Shown here piece by piece: positions 16,543 to 27,615 of a stretch of 64,000 nt of DNA. The DNA is taken from assembly GCF_900104095.1 (NCBI RefSeq), contig NZ_FNJO01000002.1:372001-436000 (forward strand), read 5' to 3'. A model generated the notes under the pieces. It did no database searches, was not told the origin of the DNA, and saw only the letters and a list, made by a program, of their open reading frames with translations. Position numbers and translations under genes: made by a program. The stretch comes from Ralstonia sp. 25mfcol4.1 (GTDB lineage: Bacteria > Pseudomonadota > Gammaproteobacteria > Burkholderiales > Burkholderiaceae). The first letter of the stretch is position 1. The number at the start of each line of letters is the position of its first letter.

Positions 16543-18249
16543 TCAATACACCACCACCGACAGCACCACGCCGGCCGGCAGGCGCACCTTGTCGCTGTAC
16601 ACGCCGCCGCTGGCGCTGCGCGGTGCGATGTAGCTGCCGTAGCTCTGGATCATCGACGGTGCGGTGGCCGGCAACTTGCGCAGCGCCGTGTACGCGGCGC
16701 CGGACGGATCGATTTCCGGCAGCGTGTACGTGCCGTCAGACCATTGCGGATAGCCGAAGCCGCCTGGCGTGCGCGCCAGCGGCATGTTGCTGTTGGTGGT
16801 GGCGCGCCAGTTGGTCAGGGCCAGATCGAAGGTCCAGCCACCGCCGGCGTAACTGATCGCTTCGCTGAGCACCGCCTTGGAACCCGCCCGCTGGCGGGTC
16901 AGCAGGTCGCGGAAGAAGCCGATGCCCAGTTGCCGGTTCAGGAAGCCGCCAAAGCTGCCGGACACCGCATAGCTCTCGCACGACACGCCGAAGCCCGTGA
17001 ACGCCGTCAGGTTGCAGTTGTAGTCGCTGTAGCGGTAGTAGTCCGGCAGGCGGACGTCGCGGATCGGGTTGTAGTTCGAGACGATGGCGCCGCTCAGGAA
17101 GTCCTCCATCTGCATCGCGGTCATTTCCTCTAGCCAGGTGTCGTAGGCGTAATCGGCGCCCATGCTGATCTGGCGGCGATAGAAGTTCTGCATGTGCGTG
17201 CCTTCGTGCGCCATCGTGGTCTTGACCGACCGCAGGCCGTCCGCATTGCCCAGCGACAGCGTTTCGCTATCGAGGTACAGCGAGACCGACTCGTTGCTGT
17301 TCGCTTCCTTGGTCTTCAGGAAATTGTGCAGGCCCCAGAAGTAGCCCACGGTGCCGTAGGGCTTGCCGTCGCGGTTGAAGTTGAGCACGACGATATCCAC
17401 CGGCACGCCGGCCGGCAGCATCGACGTACCGAACGCATTGGCACCCCAGACCCGCCCGCCCACGTTGAGCAGGCGATCGTAGATCATGCTGCTGCCCGCG
17501 AAGGCGGTGGCCAGCTCGATTACGGTCGGATCCGGCACATTGGCCGCCTCGGCGGTTTCCACCCAGACGTTGACGATGGTGCCGTCGCTGGCGGTGACCT
17601 GCTTGCGCAGCGTGGCGGCACGCTGGGTACCGTCCGTGTGATACCAGCTGCGGGTGGCGCCTTCCGCCAGGCCCGCGGTGCCGATGGACGCCGCCAGCGG
17701 CGCCGGCACGCCCAGCGTGCTTAGCATGGGATCGCCCGACGAGCGCGTGGCATCGACCCAGCCCTTGCGGTTGTACTCGCCAATGGCGCGCTGGGCCGTT
17801 TCGTCGGCGGACGCCTGGCTCAGCGCCTGCGGCGCGATCATCTCCGCCGCCACCTGCGACGACAGGCCGGCCGGCATGGCCACCGCGGCATCGCCCTGAT
17901 TGGACAGTTGCAGCCAGATCGACCTGCCGGCCACGCCGGAGATCGCGTATTGCACGTCGACCGGCGAACCGGTTCTGTTCGAGTAGCCCCAGATTCCCGC
18001 ACTGGAACCCGCGTAGCTGCTGACGCTGGCGGCGCCGCAGGCGGTGCAGGACAGGTCCAGGCCGGTCACGGGCACGGGCTGCGGGGTTGTGGCGGTGCTG
18101 GTGGTCGCGGCCTGCGTGGAGGCGGCGCTGTCGCCGCCGTCACCGCCCCCGCCGCAAGCGGCCAGGGCAAGCGCGGCCAGGGCCGCAAGGCAGGTCAATC
18201 CGGTAGGAAAACGATGGCGCGTGCCGGCACGCGGGGTCATGCGACGCAT
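16543..18249 (-). CDS. Lipoprotein zinc metallopeptidase with HEGTH motif (M30-like)
   Basis: A 568-residue exported protein. The N-terminus has an Arg-rich start, a hydrophobic stretch and the lipobox LALAAC, followed by a glycine run and a low-complexity Ser/Thr/Ala linker, so the mature form is a lipoprotein. TTMAHEGTHMQNFYRR, with H348 and H352, is an HExxH zinc-binding motif. WLEEMTAMQMED about 25 residues later may supply the third, Glu ligand. This layout resembles the M30 (hyicolysin) family. Cys residues at DLSCTACG and NCNLTAF...SCES could form disulfides. The ATG at 18249 has GGAG seven bases upstream. It is a monocistronic gene with its own terminator. The substrate is unknown; peptidase activity is inferred from the motif. 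Confidence 0.75.
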   Translation of the reverse strand: MRRMTPRAGTRHRFPTGLTCLAALAALALAACGGGGDGGDSAASTQAATTSTATTPQPVPVTGLDLSCTACGAASVSSYAGSSAGIWGYSNRTGSPVDVQYAISGVAGRSIWLQLSNQGDAAVAMPAGLSSQVAAEMIAPQALSQASADETAQRAIGEYNRKGWVDATRSSGDPMLSTLGVPAPLAASIGTAGLAEGATRSWYHTDGTQRAATLRKQVTASDGTIVNVWVETAEAANVPDPTVIELATAFAGSSMIYDRLLNVGGRVWGANAFGTSMLPAGVPVDIVVLNFNRDGKPYGTVGYFWGLHNFLKTKEANSNESVSLYLDSETLSLGNADGLRSVKTTMAHEGTHMQNFYRRQISMGADYAYDTWLEEMTAMQMEDFLSGAIVSNYNPIRDVRLPDYYRYSDYNCNLTAFTGFGVSCESYAVSGSFGGFLNRQLGIGFFRDLLTRQRAGSKAVLSEAISYAGGGWTFDLALTNWRATTNSNMPLARTPGGFGYPQWSDGTYTLPEIDPSGAAYTALRKLPATAPSMIQSYGSYIAPRSASGGVYSDKVRLPAGVVLSVVVY

Positions 18250-18445
18250 TGGGTGGCTCCGAAACTAAGCGGTCTCCCGGACCGGGCGCGCGCATCGCGC
18301 CCGATCGGAGTGGTCACCCAATAACGACGCGGAACGCAGCAGGTTTAGCGCCGTTACATCGCTTTTCAGCGATGGTTCGAGCCAACAGCCGTTTCAATCT
18401 GTCGTGATACGCACGCAGGCCGGCCGCGTGCGCCCGTGTCCTCCG

Positions 18446-19396
18446 TCAATAGACTTCGGGAATGATCATGTTGTCCGGCACCGGCTGGCGGACATAGTCG
18501 GCATGCCGCTCGCGCTCGGGCAGTACGATGGACGGCTGCGCCGGCTCCACATAAGGCATCTGCTGCAGCAGGTGGTGGATGCAGTTCAGCCGGGCGCGCT
18601 TCTTGTCCACGGCCTGCACGACCCACCAAGGCGCCTCGGAAATGTGCGTGCGCTCCAGCATGATCTCCTTGGCGCGCGTGTAGTCTTCCCAGCGTCGGCG
18701 CGACTCCAGGTCCATCGGGCTCAGCTTCCACTGCTTGAGCGGGTCGTGGATGCGGCTCAGGAAGCGCATGTGCTGCTCGTCGTCGGTGATCGAGAACCAG
18801 TACTTGATCACCTGGATACCCGAACGTACCAGCATCCGCTCGAACTCGGGCACGGAGCGGAAGAATTCCTCGTACTGCTCGTCGGTGCAGAACCCCATCA
18901 CGTGTTCCACACCGGCGCGGTTGTACCAGCTGCGGTCAAAGAGCACCATTTCGCCCGCGGCGGGCAGATGCGACACATACCGCTGGAAGTACCACTGGGT
19001 GCGCTCGCGGTCGTTTGGCGCCGGCAACGCGGCCACGCGGCAGACGCGCGGATTCAGCCGCTGCGTGATGCGCTTGATCACGCCGCCCTTCCCGGCCGCG
19101 TCGCGCCCTTCGAACAGGATCACCACCTTGTGGCCCGTGGCCACCACCCAGCTCTGCAGCTTCACCAGTTCGCCCTGCAGCCGGAACAGTTCGCGGAAAT
19201 AGAGATGACGCTCGGCGCGCTCGGCTTCGTCGCCGTTGAGATTGCTGTTGTCGCCGGGGCCACCTGCCTCGCCCGCCAGCACCCGCTGTACCAGCAGCGG
19301 ATCGCGGTCTTCCAGCTCCAGTTCGAGCTCTTCGTCGTAGTAGTCCGCCACCTCGCGGTGAATGCGCCGGATCAGGGCTTCGTCGTTGTAGTCCAT
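18446..19396 (-). CDS. ppk2: Polyphosphate kinase 2 family protein
   Basis: A 316-residue cytosolic P-loop kinase of the PPK2 family, using polyphosphate to phosphorylate nucleotides (usually GDP or ADP). Walker A is GRDAAGKGG (residues 97-105) and Walker B is LFDRSWYNRAGVEH (from residue 152). A lid segment rich in Arg and Lys follows (ESRRRWEDYTRAKEIMLERT). The highly charged N-terminal 70 residues (ELELELEDRD) are typical of the longer class. It is not in an operon; the neighbours are on the same strand but separated by about 100 to 200 bases. Nucleotide preference cannot be read from sequence. Confidence 0.92.
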   Translation of the reverse strand: MDYNDEALIRRIHREVADYYDEELELELEDRDPLLVQRVLAGEAGGPGDNSNLNGDEAERAERHLYFRELFRLQGELVKLQSWVVATGHKVVILFEGRDAAGKGGVIKRITQRLNPRVCRVAALPAPNDRERTQWYFQRYVSHLPAAGEMVLFDRSWYNRAGVEHVMGFCTDEQYEEFFRSVPEFERMLVRSGIQVIKYWFSITDDEQHMRFLSRIHDPLKQWKLSPMDLESRRRWEDYTRAKEIMLERTHISEAPWWVVQAVDKKRARLNCIHHLLQQMPYVEPAQPSIVLPERERHADYVRQPVPDNMIIPEVY

Positions 19397-19496
19397 GGCT
19401 TTCCTCCATTGCGCGCGCCGAACGGCGTGCGCCTTGGTGACCGATCGTACGCCTGCAGTATGGCAATTTTATGAACTGTCACAGAGGCATCATGCA

Positions 19497-20552
19497 TCAC
19501 ATCATGCCGATTTCCTGCTTGCGGAACGCCCAGCGCCCGGCCAGTACCGTGAAGCTGGCCACCAGCACCACCAGCACCCAGAACCCGTGCGGATGCCCGG
19601 CCAGCGGAACCCCGCCCACGTTCATGCCAAAGAAGCCGGCCACGATGTTGATCGGCAGCGCCAGCACCGTGACCAGCGTCAGCGTGAACAGCGTGCGGTT
19701 GGTCTGTTCGTTGAGCTTGGCGGCGATCTCTTCCTGCAGCAGCTTGATGCGTTCCACCAGCGCGGCCAGGTCGTTGAGCACCAATGAGAATTCTTCGGTC
19801 GATTCGCGCAATTCCTGCAAATCGGTTTCGAGCAGCCACGCGGGCGGCCGGTTCAGCAGCCGGAACAGCGCGCCGGGCTCCGGAGCCAGCAGCCGCTGCA
19901 GGCGCACCAGGCCGCGCCGCATGGCGCCCAGGTCCGCCCGGTTCGACTGCAGCCGCTGCGACAGCAGCTGGTCTTCGATCTGGTCTACGCTAACACCCGT
20001 CTCGCGCACGATCTGTACCAGCACGTCGGCCTGGTCCTGCAGCAGGTGCACCACCAGGTTCAGCGGCGACCGGAACCGCTCGCCACGCCGCACGGCGGCG
20101 CGCAGCCGGTCCACCGAGCGCAGCGGGCGCGCGCGGGCGGTCACCACCAGCCGGTGGTCGGCATGCGCCCAGAGCGTGGAAATGTCGGTCGAAGCCACGC
20201 CGAAGTTGTAGATCACGTCGTTGACCACGGCCAGCAGCGCGGCATCCTGGCGTTCGATGCGGGTCGAATGGGAACCCTGCCGCAGCGCCTCGAAGAAATC
20301 GGCGGGCAAGCCCAGCTGGCCGCGCATCCAGCGCTCGCAGGCGCTGTGCGACAGGTTGAAGTGCAGCCAGACGAACGGGCGCTCGGTCTGCTCCACCGCG
20401 TCGTCCGGGCCCGCCGCCGGATGCTCGCGCAGCCAGGCGGCGGCGGCGCTGGAATCGATCTCGCGCCCCGGCCGCCCCGGTTCGAACAGGAAACCGCTGA
20501 CCAGACCGACCGGGTCGGAACCATAGCCGGCTTCGACAATGCCCGATTGCAT
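19497..20552 (-). CDS. CorA-family divalent cation transporter, ZntB-like
   Basis: A 351-residue inner-membrane protein with a long cytosolic N-terminal domain and two C-terminal transmembrane segments. GMNVGG at residues 309-314 is the selectivity loop of the CorA superfamily, and its GMNVGGVP form is typical of ZntB (zinc) rather than CorA (magnesium, usually GMNF). The helical stalk [20 protein letters not shown] precedes the first segment. The ATG at 20552 has TGGAG upstream; a longer frame to 20831 overlaps the sigma-54 promoter of the divergent gene and is rejected. Ion specificity is inference. Confidence 0.82.
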   Translation of the reverse strand: MQSGIVEAGYGSDPVGLVSGFLFEPGRPGREIDSSAAAAWLREHPAAGPDDAVEQTERPFVWLHFNLSHSACERWMRGQLGLPADFFEALRQGSHSTRIERQDAALLAVVNDVIYNFGVASTDISTLWAHADHRLVVTARARPLRSVDRLRAAVRRGERFRSPLNLVVHLLQDQADVLVQIVRETGVSVDQIEDQLLSQRLQSNRADLGAMRRGLVRLQRLLAPEPGALFRLLNRPPAWLLETDLQELRESTEEFSLVLNDLAALVERIKLLQEEIAAKLNEQTNRTLFTLTLVTVLALPINIVAGFFGMNVGGVPLAGHPHGFWVLVVLVASFTVLAGRWAFRKQEIGMM

Positions 20553-20623
20553 GCAAACTCCATTCACGTTGCCTCGCGTGACGTTATCACGCCGCCATGA
20601 CGCCCGGTGCGGCGGCCGCGCCC

Positions 20624-20641
20624 GTTGTACCTGCCTGCAAC
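20624..20641 (+). promoter_or_regulatory. Candidate upstream activator site of the aldehyde dehydrogenase gene
   Basis: GTTG-N10-CAAC is an 18-base imperfect palindrome lying about 112 bases before the predicted transcription start of the sigma-54 promoter. That is a normal distance for an enhancer-binding protein. The AcoR-like regulator downstream is the candidate binder. Confidence 0.4.
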
Positions 20642-20725
20642 ACCTGCTCCATTCTGGAACACCCCGCCGCCCCGGCCACCCGCGGGCGCTGTCCGCCATC
20701 CCGCATGGCAGCGTCGGGCACAGCC

Positions 20726-20742
20726 CCGGCACGGCGCTTGCA
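20726..20742 (+). promoter_or_regulatory. Sigma-54 (-24/-12) promoter of the aldehyde dehydrogenase gene
   Basis: CCGGCACGGCGCTTGCA differs from the consensus YTGGCACGRNNNTTGCW at only one position. The GG and GC dinucleotides have the required spacing. Transcription would start near 20753, 70 bases before the ATG. Confidence 0.75.
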
Positions 20743-20823
20743 GTCGGTCCCGGCGTGCCCATGGCACGACCAACGACATTCCAGAAAGCATCCGATCGAT
20801 CCGATCGACAAGTGGAGCGAGAC

Positions 20824-22344
20824 ATGAACATGGCTGAAATTGCCCAGCTGGGCGTGCCCTACCCGTTCAAGGAACAGTACGACAACTACATTGGCGGCGC
20901 CTGGGTGCCGCCGGCTGACGGCCGGTATTTCGAAGCTGTCACGCCGCTCACCGGCAAGCCGTTCACGCGCGTACCGCGCTCGAACGAAAAGGACGTGGAA
21001 GCCGCGCTGGACGCCGCCCATCGCGCCCGCGCCGCGTGGGGACGCACGTCCACCGCCGAGCGCGCGAACCTGCTGAACCGCATCGCCGACCGTATCGAGG
21101 CCAACCTTACGCTGCTGGCCGTGGCCGAGACCATCGACAACGGCAAGCCCGTGCGCGAGACGTCCGCTGCCGACCTGCCGCTGGCCGTCGACCATTTCCG
21201 CTACTTCGCGGGCTGCATCCGCGCCCAGGAAGGCACCATCTCGGAAATCGACCACGACACCATTGCCTATCACTTTCACGAGCCGCTTGGCGTGGTGGGT
21301 CAGATCATTCCGTGGAACTTCCCGCTGCTGATGGCCGTATGGAAGCTGGCCCCGGCGCTGGCGGCCGGCAACTGCGTGGTACTCAAGCCCGCCGAGCAGA
21401 CGCCGGCATCGATCCTGGTGCTGATGGAACTGCTGCACGACCTGCTGCCCCCGGGCGTGATCAACGTCGTCAACGGCTTCGGCGTGGAAGCGGGCAAGCC
21501 GCTGGCCTCGAGCCCGCGCATCGCCAAGGTGGCCTTTACTGGCGAAACGACTACGGGCCGGCTGATCATGCAGTACGCCTCGCAGAACCTGATCCCGGTG
21601 ACGCTGGAACTGGGCGGCAAGTCGCCGAACATCTTCTTCGAGGATGTGATGGCGGCCGACGACGCCTACTTCGACAAGGCGCTGGAGGGTTTTGCGATGT
21701 TCGCGCTGAACCAGGGCGAGGTCTGCACCTGCCCGTCGCGCGTGCTGATCCAGGAGTCGATCTACAAGGCGTTCATGGAGCGTGCGGTCAAGCGCGTGGA
21801 GGCGATCCGCCAGGGGCATCCGCTCGACACGTCGACGATGATCGGCGCGCAGGCGTCCGAAGAGCAGCTGCAGAAGATCCTGGCGTATATCGACATCGGC
21901 AAGCAGGAAGGCGCCCGCGTGCTGACCGGCGGCGAGCGCAAGGCCCTGGGGGGCGATCTGGCCGGCGGCTACTACGTCAAGCCGACGATCTTCGAGGGCC
22001 ACAACAAGATGCGCATCTTCCAGGAGGAAATCTTCGGTCCCGTGGTCTCGGTCACGACCTTCAAGGACGAGGAAGAGGCGCTGGCGATTGCCAACGATAC
22101 GCTCTACGGGCTGGGCGCCGGGGTGTGGACGCGCGACGGCGCGCGCACGTTCCGCATGGGCCGCGGCATCGAGGCCGGCCGCGTGTGGATCAACTGCTAT
22201 CACGCCTATCCGGCCCATGCCGCGTTCGGCGGCTACAAGCAGTCGGGCGTGGGCCGCGAAAACCATCGGATGATGCTGGACCACTACCAGCAGACCAAGA
22301 ACCTGCTGGTCAGCTACAACCCGAATCCGCTCGGATTCTTCTGA
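20824..22344 (+). CDS. acoD: NAD-dependent acetaldehyde/aldehyde dehydrogenase, AcoD/AldB type
   Basis: A 506-residue cytosolic aldehyde dehydrogenase oxidising an aldehyde to the acid with NAD+. Catalytic Cys301 is in [11 protein letters not shown] and general base Glu262 in [25 protein letters not shown] (near 163) and [10 protein letters not shown] (near 238) form the cofactor site. Length and sequence match AcoD of Cupriavidus, the enzyme used for acetaldehyde from acetoin or ethanol. The ATG at 20824 follows GGAGCGAGAC. It is driven by a sigma-54 promoter and is convergent with an AcoR-like activator, which supports induction by an alcohol, acetoin or aldehyde. The exact substrate is inference. 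Confidence 0.9.
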   Translation: MNMAEIAQLGVPYPFKEQYDNYIGGAWVPPADGRYFEAVTPLTGKPFTRVPRSNEKDVEAALDAAHRARAAWGRTSTAERANLLNRIADRIEANLTLLAVAETIDNGKPVRETSAADLPLAVDHFRYFAGCIRAQEGTISEIDHDTIAYHFHEPLGVVGQIIPWNFPLLMAVWKLAPALAAGNCVVLKPAEQTPASILVLMELLHDLLPPGVINVVNGFGVEAGKPLASSPRIAKVAFTGETTTGRLIMQYASQNLIPVTLELGGKSPNIFFEDVMAADDAYFDKALEGFAMFALNQGEVCTCPSRVLIQESIYKAFMERAVKRVEAIRQGHPLDTSTMIGAQASEEQLQKILAYIDIGKQEGARVLTGGERKALGGDLAGGYYVKPTIFEGHNKMRIFQEEIFGPVVSVTTFKDEEEALAIANDTLYGLGAGVWTRDGARTFRMGRGIEAGRVWINCYHAYPAHAAFGGYKQSGVGRENHRMMLDHYQQTKNLLVSYNPNPLGFF

Positions 22345-22378
22345 CCCGCGAGGCGCGGCGGCGCGGGCCGGCCCGGTG

Positions 22379-24271
22379 CTAGCGCCGCCGGTAGATGGTA
22401 TTGCGCGACACGCCAAGCTCGCGCGCTGCGGCGCTGACGTTGCCGCCGTGGCGCGCCAGCGCTTCGCGAATGCGCGCCGCTTCCCAATCGCGCATGCAGC
22501 CCGCGACGGCTTCGGCATCGCCGGTGGCCCGGTCGGCCGGCGCGGGCTGCATTGCCGCCTGCACGGCAAAGTCGTCCGGCAGATGCTCGACGCCGATCCT
22601 CGCCTCGCCTTCCGCCATCAATGCAGCGGTACGCAGCACGCTGGCCAGTTCGCGCAGGTTGCCCGGCCACGCATGCCGGCGCAGCAGCGCCAGCGCCGGC
22701 GCGGAGATCGCCTGCGGTCCGTGTTCGCATTCGTCCTGCAGGATGCGTAACACCAGCGCGTCGAAATCGCTGCGCCCGGCCAGCGGCGGCAAGGTCACGG
22801 CGAGCCCGTGGATGCGGTAGTAGAGATCCTCGCGGAACGTGCCGTCAGCCATCTGCGCGCGCAGGTCGCGGTGCGTGGCGCAGATGATCCGGATATCGAC
22901 CGGCGTGCTGTGCGTGCCGCCCAGCGCCGTCACCGCGCGCTCCTGCAGCACGCGCACCAGCCTCACCTGCTGCGCCAGCGGCATGTCGCCGATCTCGTCC
23001 AGGAACAGCGTGCCGCCGTGCGCCTGCGCGATCTTCCCGGCGTGACCGCGTCGCCGCGCGCCGGTGAATGCGCCTTCTTCGTAGCCGAACAGCTCGGCCT
23101 CGATCAGCGTCTCGGGAATGGCCGCGCAGTTGACCGCCACGAACGGGCCGCTGGCCCGTGGCGAATCGGCATGCACGGCCCGCGCCAGCCATTCCTTGCC
23201 GGACCCGGTACGACCGAGGATCAGCAGCGGGATATCGCGCCCGCGCAGTCGCGCCACGTGCTGCAGCACGGCGCCCATGCAGGCATCGCCGGTGTCCAGG
23301 CGGGCCAGCGCGGACGACGGCTGCACCGCCGGCTGCGGCACGCGCAACGGGGCTGCAGCTTCGGCGCGATGCGACAACCGCGCGTAGATGCGCACGCCGC
23401 TCGGCAGCGCGAGGTCGCGCAGCAGCGTATCGGCGGTACCCGACGGCGGCATCGGCAGCCCAAACAGCTCCGTGAAGGTGGCGCCGGCCAGCACATCGGC
23501 GCTCATGCCAAGCTGGAACCACCCGCTGCGATTGGCGGCCAGGAAGGTGCCGTCGGACGCAAACGCGGCCATGCCCTCGAACAGCGTGCCGACCAGTTCG
23601 GGCCGGCCGTGAAAGCGCACCAGCAGCGCATCGGCAAACTGGGCGGCGAACAGCTGGTTCTCGATGGTCTGCGCCGACATGCGCACCAGCGCCATCGTAT
23701 GCGGATGAAAACTGCGCGGGTCGCCGCTGACGTCGAGCGCGCCCAGCCAGTCACCCGTTGGGCTGGCAATCGGCGTACAGGAACAGGTGAGCTGGCGATG
23801 GGCGTGCAGAAAGTGCTCGTCGCCATGGATGATCGCCGAGCGCCCTTCGGCCAGCGCCGTGCCGATGGCGTTGGTGCCCTTGCTGGCCTCGGACCAAGAC
23901 ACGCCGGGCGCCAGCGCCACGTCGCGCGCACGCGCGGCAAAGCCGCCGCCATCGGCGTCGCCCACGCTATGCAGGATGACACCGCCGCTGTCGCTGAGCA
24001 GCACGAGGCTGTCGGTGCCGGCCACCTGCCGGTACAGGTCCGCCATCACGGGCAGCGCCAGGCGGTACAGCGCACGGTTGTCATCGACGCGTTCGCCGAG
24101 CGCGCGGCGGCTCAGCGGGTGATAGTCGGGAACTTGGGTGGCGTCGAGCCCGAAACCGGCCGAGCGGCCGTGTGCACGCCGCAGCAGTTCGCTGCGGCCG
24201 GCCACGTCATTGTGTCCGGCGGCAAGCACGTCGGCCTGCAGGGCATCCTGGAATGTCAGCGCATTGCGCAT
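22379..24271 (-). CDS. acoR: Sigma-54 enhancer-binding activator, AcoR-like
   Basis: A 630-residue regulator. Residues 60-230 form a GAF-type sensor region (GVSWSEASKGTNAIGTALAEG, written here as adjacent blocks GVSWSEASKG and TNAIGTALAEG). A second sensor region follows. The AAA+ domain has Walker A GRTGSGKE near residue 352, the sigma-54 contact loop GAFTGA at about 400-405, and Walker [12 protein letters not shown]. The C-terminus is a Fis-type helix-turn-helix (GNVSAAARELGVSRNTIY). Walker A carries Arg in place of the usual Glu. The ATG at 24271 is preceded by AGGAGA. AcoR-type proteins activate acetoin and acetaldehyde genes; the convergent aldehyde dehydrogenase with its sigma-54 promoter is the likely target. 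Confidence 0.85.
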   Translation of the reverse strand: MRNALTFQDALQADVLAAGHNDVAGRSELLRRAHGRSAGFGLDATQVPDYHPLSRRALGERVDDNRALYRLALPVMADLYRQVAGTDSLVLLSDSGGVILHSVGDADGGGFAARARDVALAPGVSWSEASKGTNAIGTALAEGRSAIIHGDEHFLHAHRQLTCSCTPIASPTGDWLGALDVSGDPRSFHPHTMALVRMSAQTIENQLFAAQFADALLVRFHGRPELVGTLFEGMAAFASDGTFLAANRSGWFQLGMSADVLAGATFTELFGLPMPPSGTADTLLRDLALPSGVRIYARLSHRAEAAAPLRVPQPAVQPSSALARLDTGDACMGAVLQHVARLRGRDIPLLILGRTGSGKEWLARAVHADSPRASGPFVAVNCAAIPETLIEAELFGYEEGAFTGARRRGHAGKIAQAHGGTLFLDEIGDMPLAQQVRLVRVLQERAVTALGGTHSTPVDIRIICATHRDLRAQMADGTFREDLYYRIHGLAVTLPPLAGRSDFDALVLRILQDECEHGPQAISAPALALLRRHAWPGNLRELASVLRTAALMAEGEARIGVEHLPDDFAVQAAMQPAPADRATGDAEAVAGCMRDWEAARIREALARHGGNVSAAARELGVSRNTIYRRR

Positions 24272-24340
24272 CGGCGGTCTCCTGGCTGGCGCTCTCGCCG
24301 CGATCAACACCAGGGCGGAGCCTCTCTGCCGGCGACCTTA

Positions 24341-25930
<1,590 letters not shown>

Positions 25931-25950
25931 GGCTGCGGGTCCGGGAAGGG

Positions 25951-26036
25951 TTGTCTCGATTTGTAGACGCGAAGTGTCTCACAACGGAGACTCCGACGCC
26001 GTGCGTATCGCTTGCTTTGTCTCAATGATGAGACAA
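25951..26036. promoter_or_regulatory. Three GTCTC-N6-GAGAC activator sites
   Basis: Copies are at 25953-25968 (second arm TAGAC), 25976-25991 and 26019-26034. The third extends to a perfect TTGTCTC-N6-GAGACAA. Centres are 23 and 43 bases apart and lie about 83, 126 and 149 bases before the start predicted from the sigma-54 promoter at 26083. The first copy begins only 22 bases upstream of the regulator's own ATG, so binding may also repress the regulator gene. Confidence 0.7.
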
Positions 26037-26082
26037 GGGGAGGCAGACTACACTATTTGCGCCGTATTCTTAACTTTTGAAT

Positions 26083-26099
26083 GTGGCACGGAGCCTGCT
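26083..26099 (+). promoter_or_regulatory. Sigma-54 (-24/-12) promoter of gntP-bdhA
   Basis: GTGGCACGGAGCCTGCT matches YTGGCACGRNNNTTGCW except at the first base and one T of the -12 element. GG and GC are correctly spaced. The start would be near 26110. Confidence 0.78.
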
Positions 26100-26204
26100 A
26101 ATGAAGCGGTCCCCTGTCATCTGCACAGGGGACCCTCGCATTACACGGCACCGGGGTAACCTGCCACGGCTCGACCGCATTCAAGAACAAGCAATGGAGA
26201 CCTC

Positions 26205-27596
26205 ATGTCTTTTGTCATAGTGCTCGCCGCACTGGCCTTTCTCATGTTCGCCGCCTATCGCGGCTACAGCGTGATCCTCTTCGCGCCGCTGGCTGCGCTG
26301 GGCGCGGTGCTGCTGACCGACCCGTCGGCCGTGGCGCCCGTGTTTTCCGGCATCTTCATGGAGAAGATGGTCGGCTTCGTCAAGCTGTACTTCCCGGTGT
26401 TCATGCTCGGTGCCGTGTTCGGCAAGGTCATCGAACTGTCGGGCTTCTCCGAGTCGATCGTGGCCGCGGCCATTCGCTACATCGGCCGCTCGCGCGCCAA
26501 CGCGGTGATCGTGGCGGTCTGCGCGCTGCTGACCTACGGCGGCGTGTCGCTGTTCGTGGTGGTGTTCGCGGTCTACCCGTTTGCCGCCGAGCTTTACCGC
26601 CAGAGCAACATCCCCAAGCGCCTGATGCCGGGTGCCATCGCGCTGGGCGCGTTCTCGTTCACGATGGATTCGCTGCCGGGCACGCCGCAGATCCAGAACA
26701 TCATCCCGACCACGTTCTTCAAGACCACCTCGTGGGCCGCCCCTGCGCTGGGCGTGGCGGGCTCGCTGTTCATCATCATCGTCGGCCTGTCGTATCTGGA
26801 ATGGCGCCGCCGCGCGGCTGCCGCCCGTGGCGAGGGCTACGGCACGAACCTGCTGAACGAGCCGCAGCGCGTGGAAGGCGGCAAGCTGCCGCCGCCGCTG
26901 CTGGCCATCCTGCCGCTGGTAGTGGTGGGGGTGTCCAATTTCTGGCTCACGCGGATGATCCCGCTCTGGTACGGCCAGTCCAACAGCGTGTCGCTGCCGG
27001 GCCTGCCCAAGCCGGTGGAAACCAAGATCGCCAGCGTGACCGCCATCTGGGCCGTGGAAGGCGCCCTGCTGCTGGGCATCGTCATCGTGCTGCTGACCGC
27101 ATTCGGCGCCGTCAAGGCCCGCTTTGCCGAGGGCACCAAGAGCGCCGTGTCGGGCGCGCTGCTGGCGTCGATGAATACGGCATCGGAATACGGCTTTGGC
27201 GGCGTCATCGCCGCGCTGCCGGGCTTCCTGGTGGTCAGCGACGCCCTGCGCAGCATTCCGAATCCGCTGGTCAACGCCGCCGTGTCGGTCAGCACGCTGG
27301 CCGGCATTACCGGCTCCGCATCGGGCGGCATGAGCATTGCACTGGCTGCCATGTCCGACGTGTTCATCCAGGGCGCGCAGGCCGCGCAGATTCCGCTGGA
27401 AGTGCTGCACCGCGTGGTGTCGATGGCCAGCGGCGGCATGGACACGCTGCCGCACAACGGCGCGGTGATCACGCTGCTGGCCGTGACCGGCCTCACGCAC
27501 CGCGAGTCGTACCGCGACATCTTCGCCATCACGCTGATCAAGACGATGGCCGTGTTCTTCGTGATCTTCGTGTTCTACGCGACCGGTCTGGTCTGA
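26205..27596 (+). CDS. GntP-family organic acid permease
   Basis: A 463-residue inner-membrane protein with about twelve hydrophobic segments, of the GntP (gluconate/hydroxy acid:H+ symporter) family. The segments FSFTMDSLPGTPQIQNIIPT (from about residue 148) and SGSASGGMSIALAAMSD-like Gly/Ser-rich stretch near 390 are typical of the clade next to 3-hydroxybutyrate genes. MASGGMDTLPHNGAVITLL near 405 is also characteristic. The ATG at 26205 follows TGGAGA. It is the first gene of an operon with bdhA, 19 bases apart, and is driven by the sigma-54 promoter. Transport of 3-hydroxybutyrate or acetoacetate is inferred from the neighbour. Confidence 0.88.
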   Translation: MSFVIVLAALAFLMFAAYRGYSVILFAPLAALGAVLLTDPSAVAPVFSGIFMEKMVGFVKLYFPVFMLGAVFGKVIELSGFSESIVAAAIRYIGRSRANAVIVAVCALLTYGGVSLFVVVFAVYPFAAELYRQSNIPKRLMPGAIALGAFSFTMDSLPGTPQIQNIIPTTFFKTTSWAAPALGVAGSLFIIIVGLSYLEWRRRAAAARGEGYGTNLLNEPQRVEGGKLPPPLLAILPLVVVGVSNFWLTRMIPLWYGQSNSVSLPGLPKPVETKIASVTAIWAVEGALLLGIVIVLLTAFGAVKARFAEGTKSAVSGALLASMNTASEYGFGGVIAALPGFLVVSDALRSIPNPLVNAAVSVSTLAGITGSASGGMSIALAAMSDVFIQGAQAAQIPLEVLHRVVSMASGGMDTLPHNGAVITLLAVTGLTHRESYRDIFAITLIKTMAVFFVIFVFYATGLV

Positions 27597-27615
27597 CCGC
27601 ACCCAGGAAAGCATC

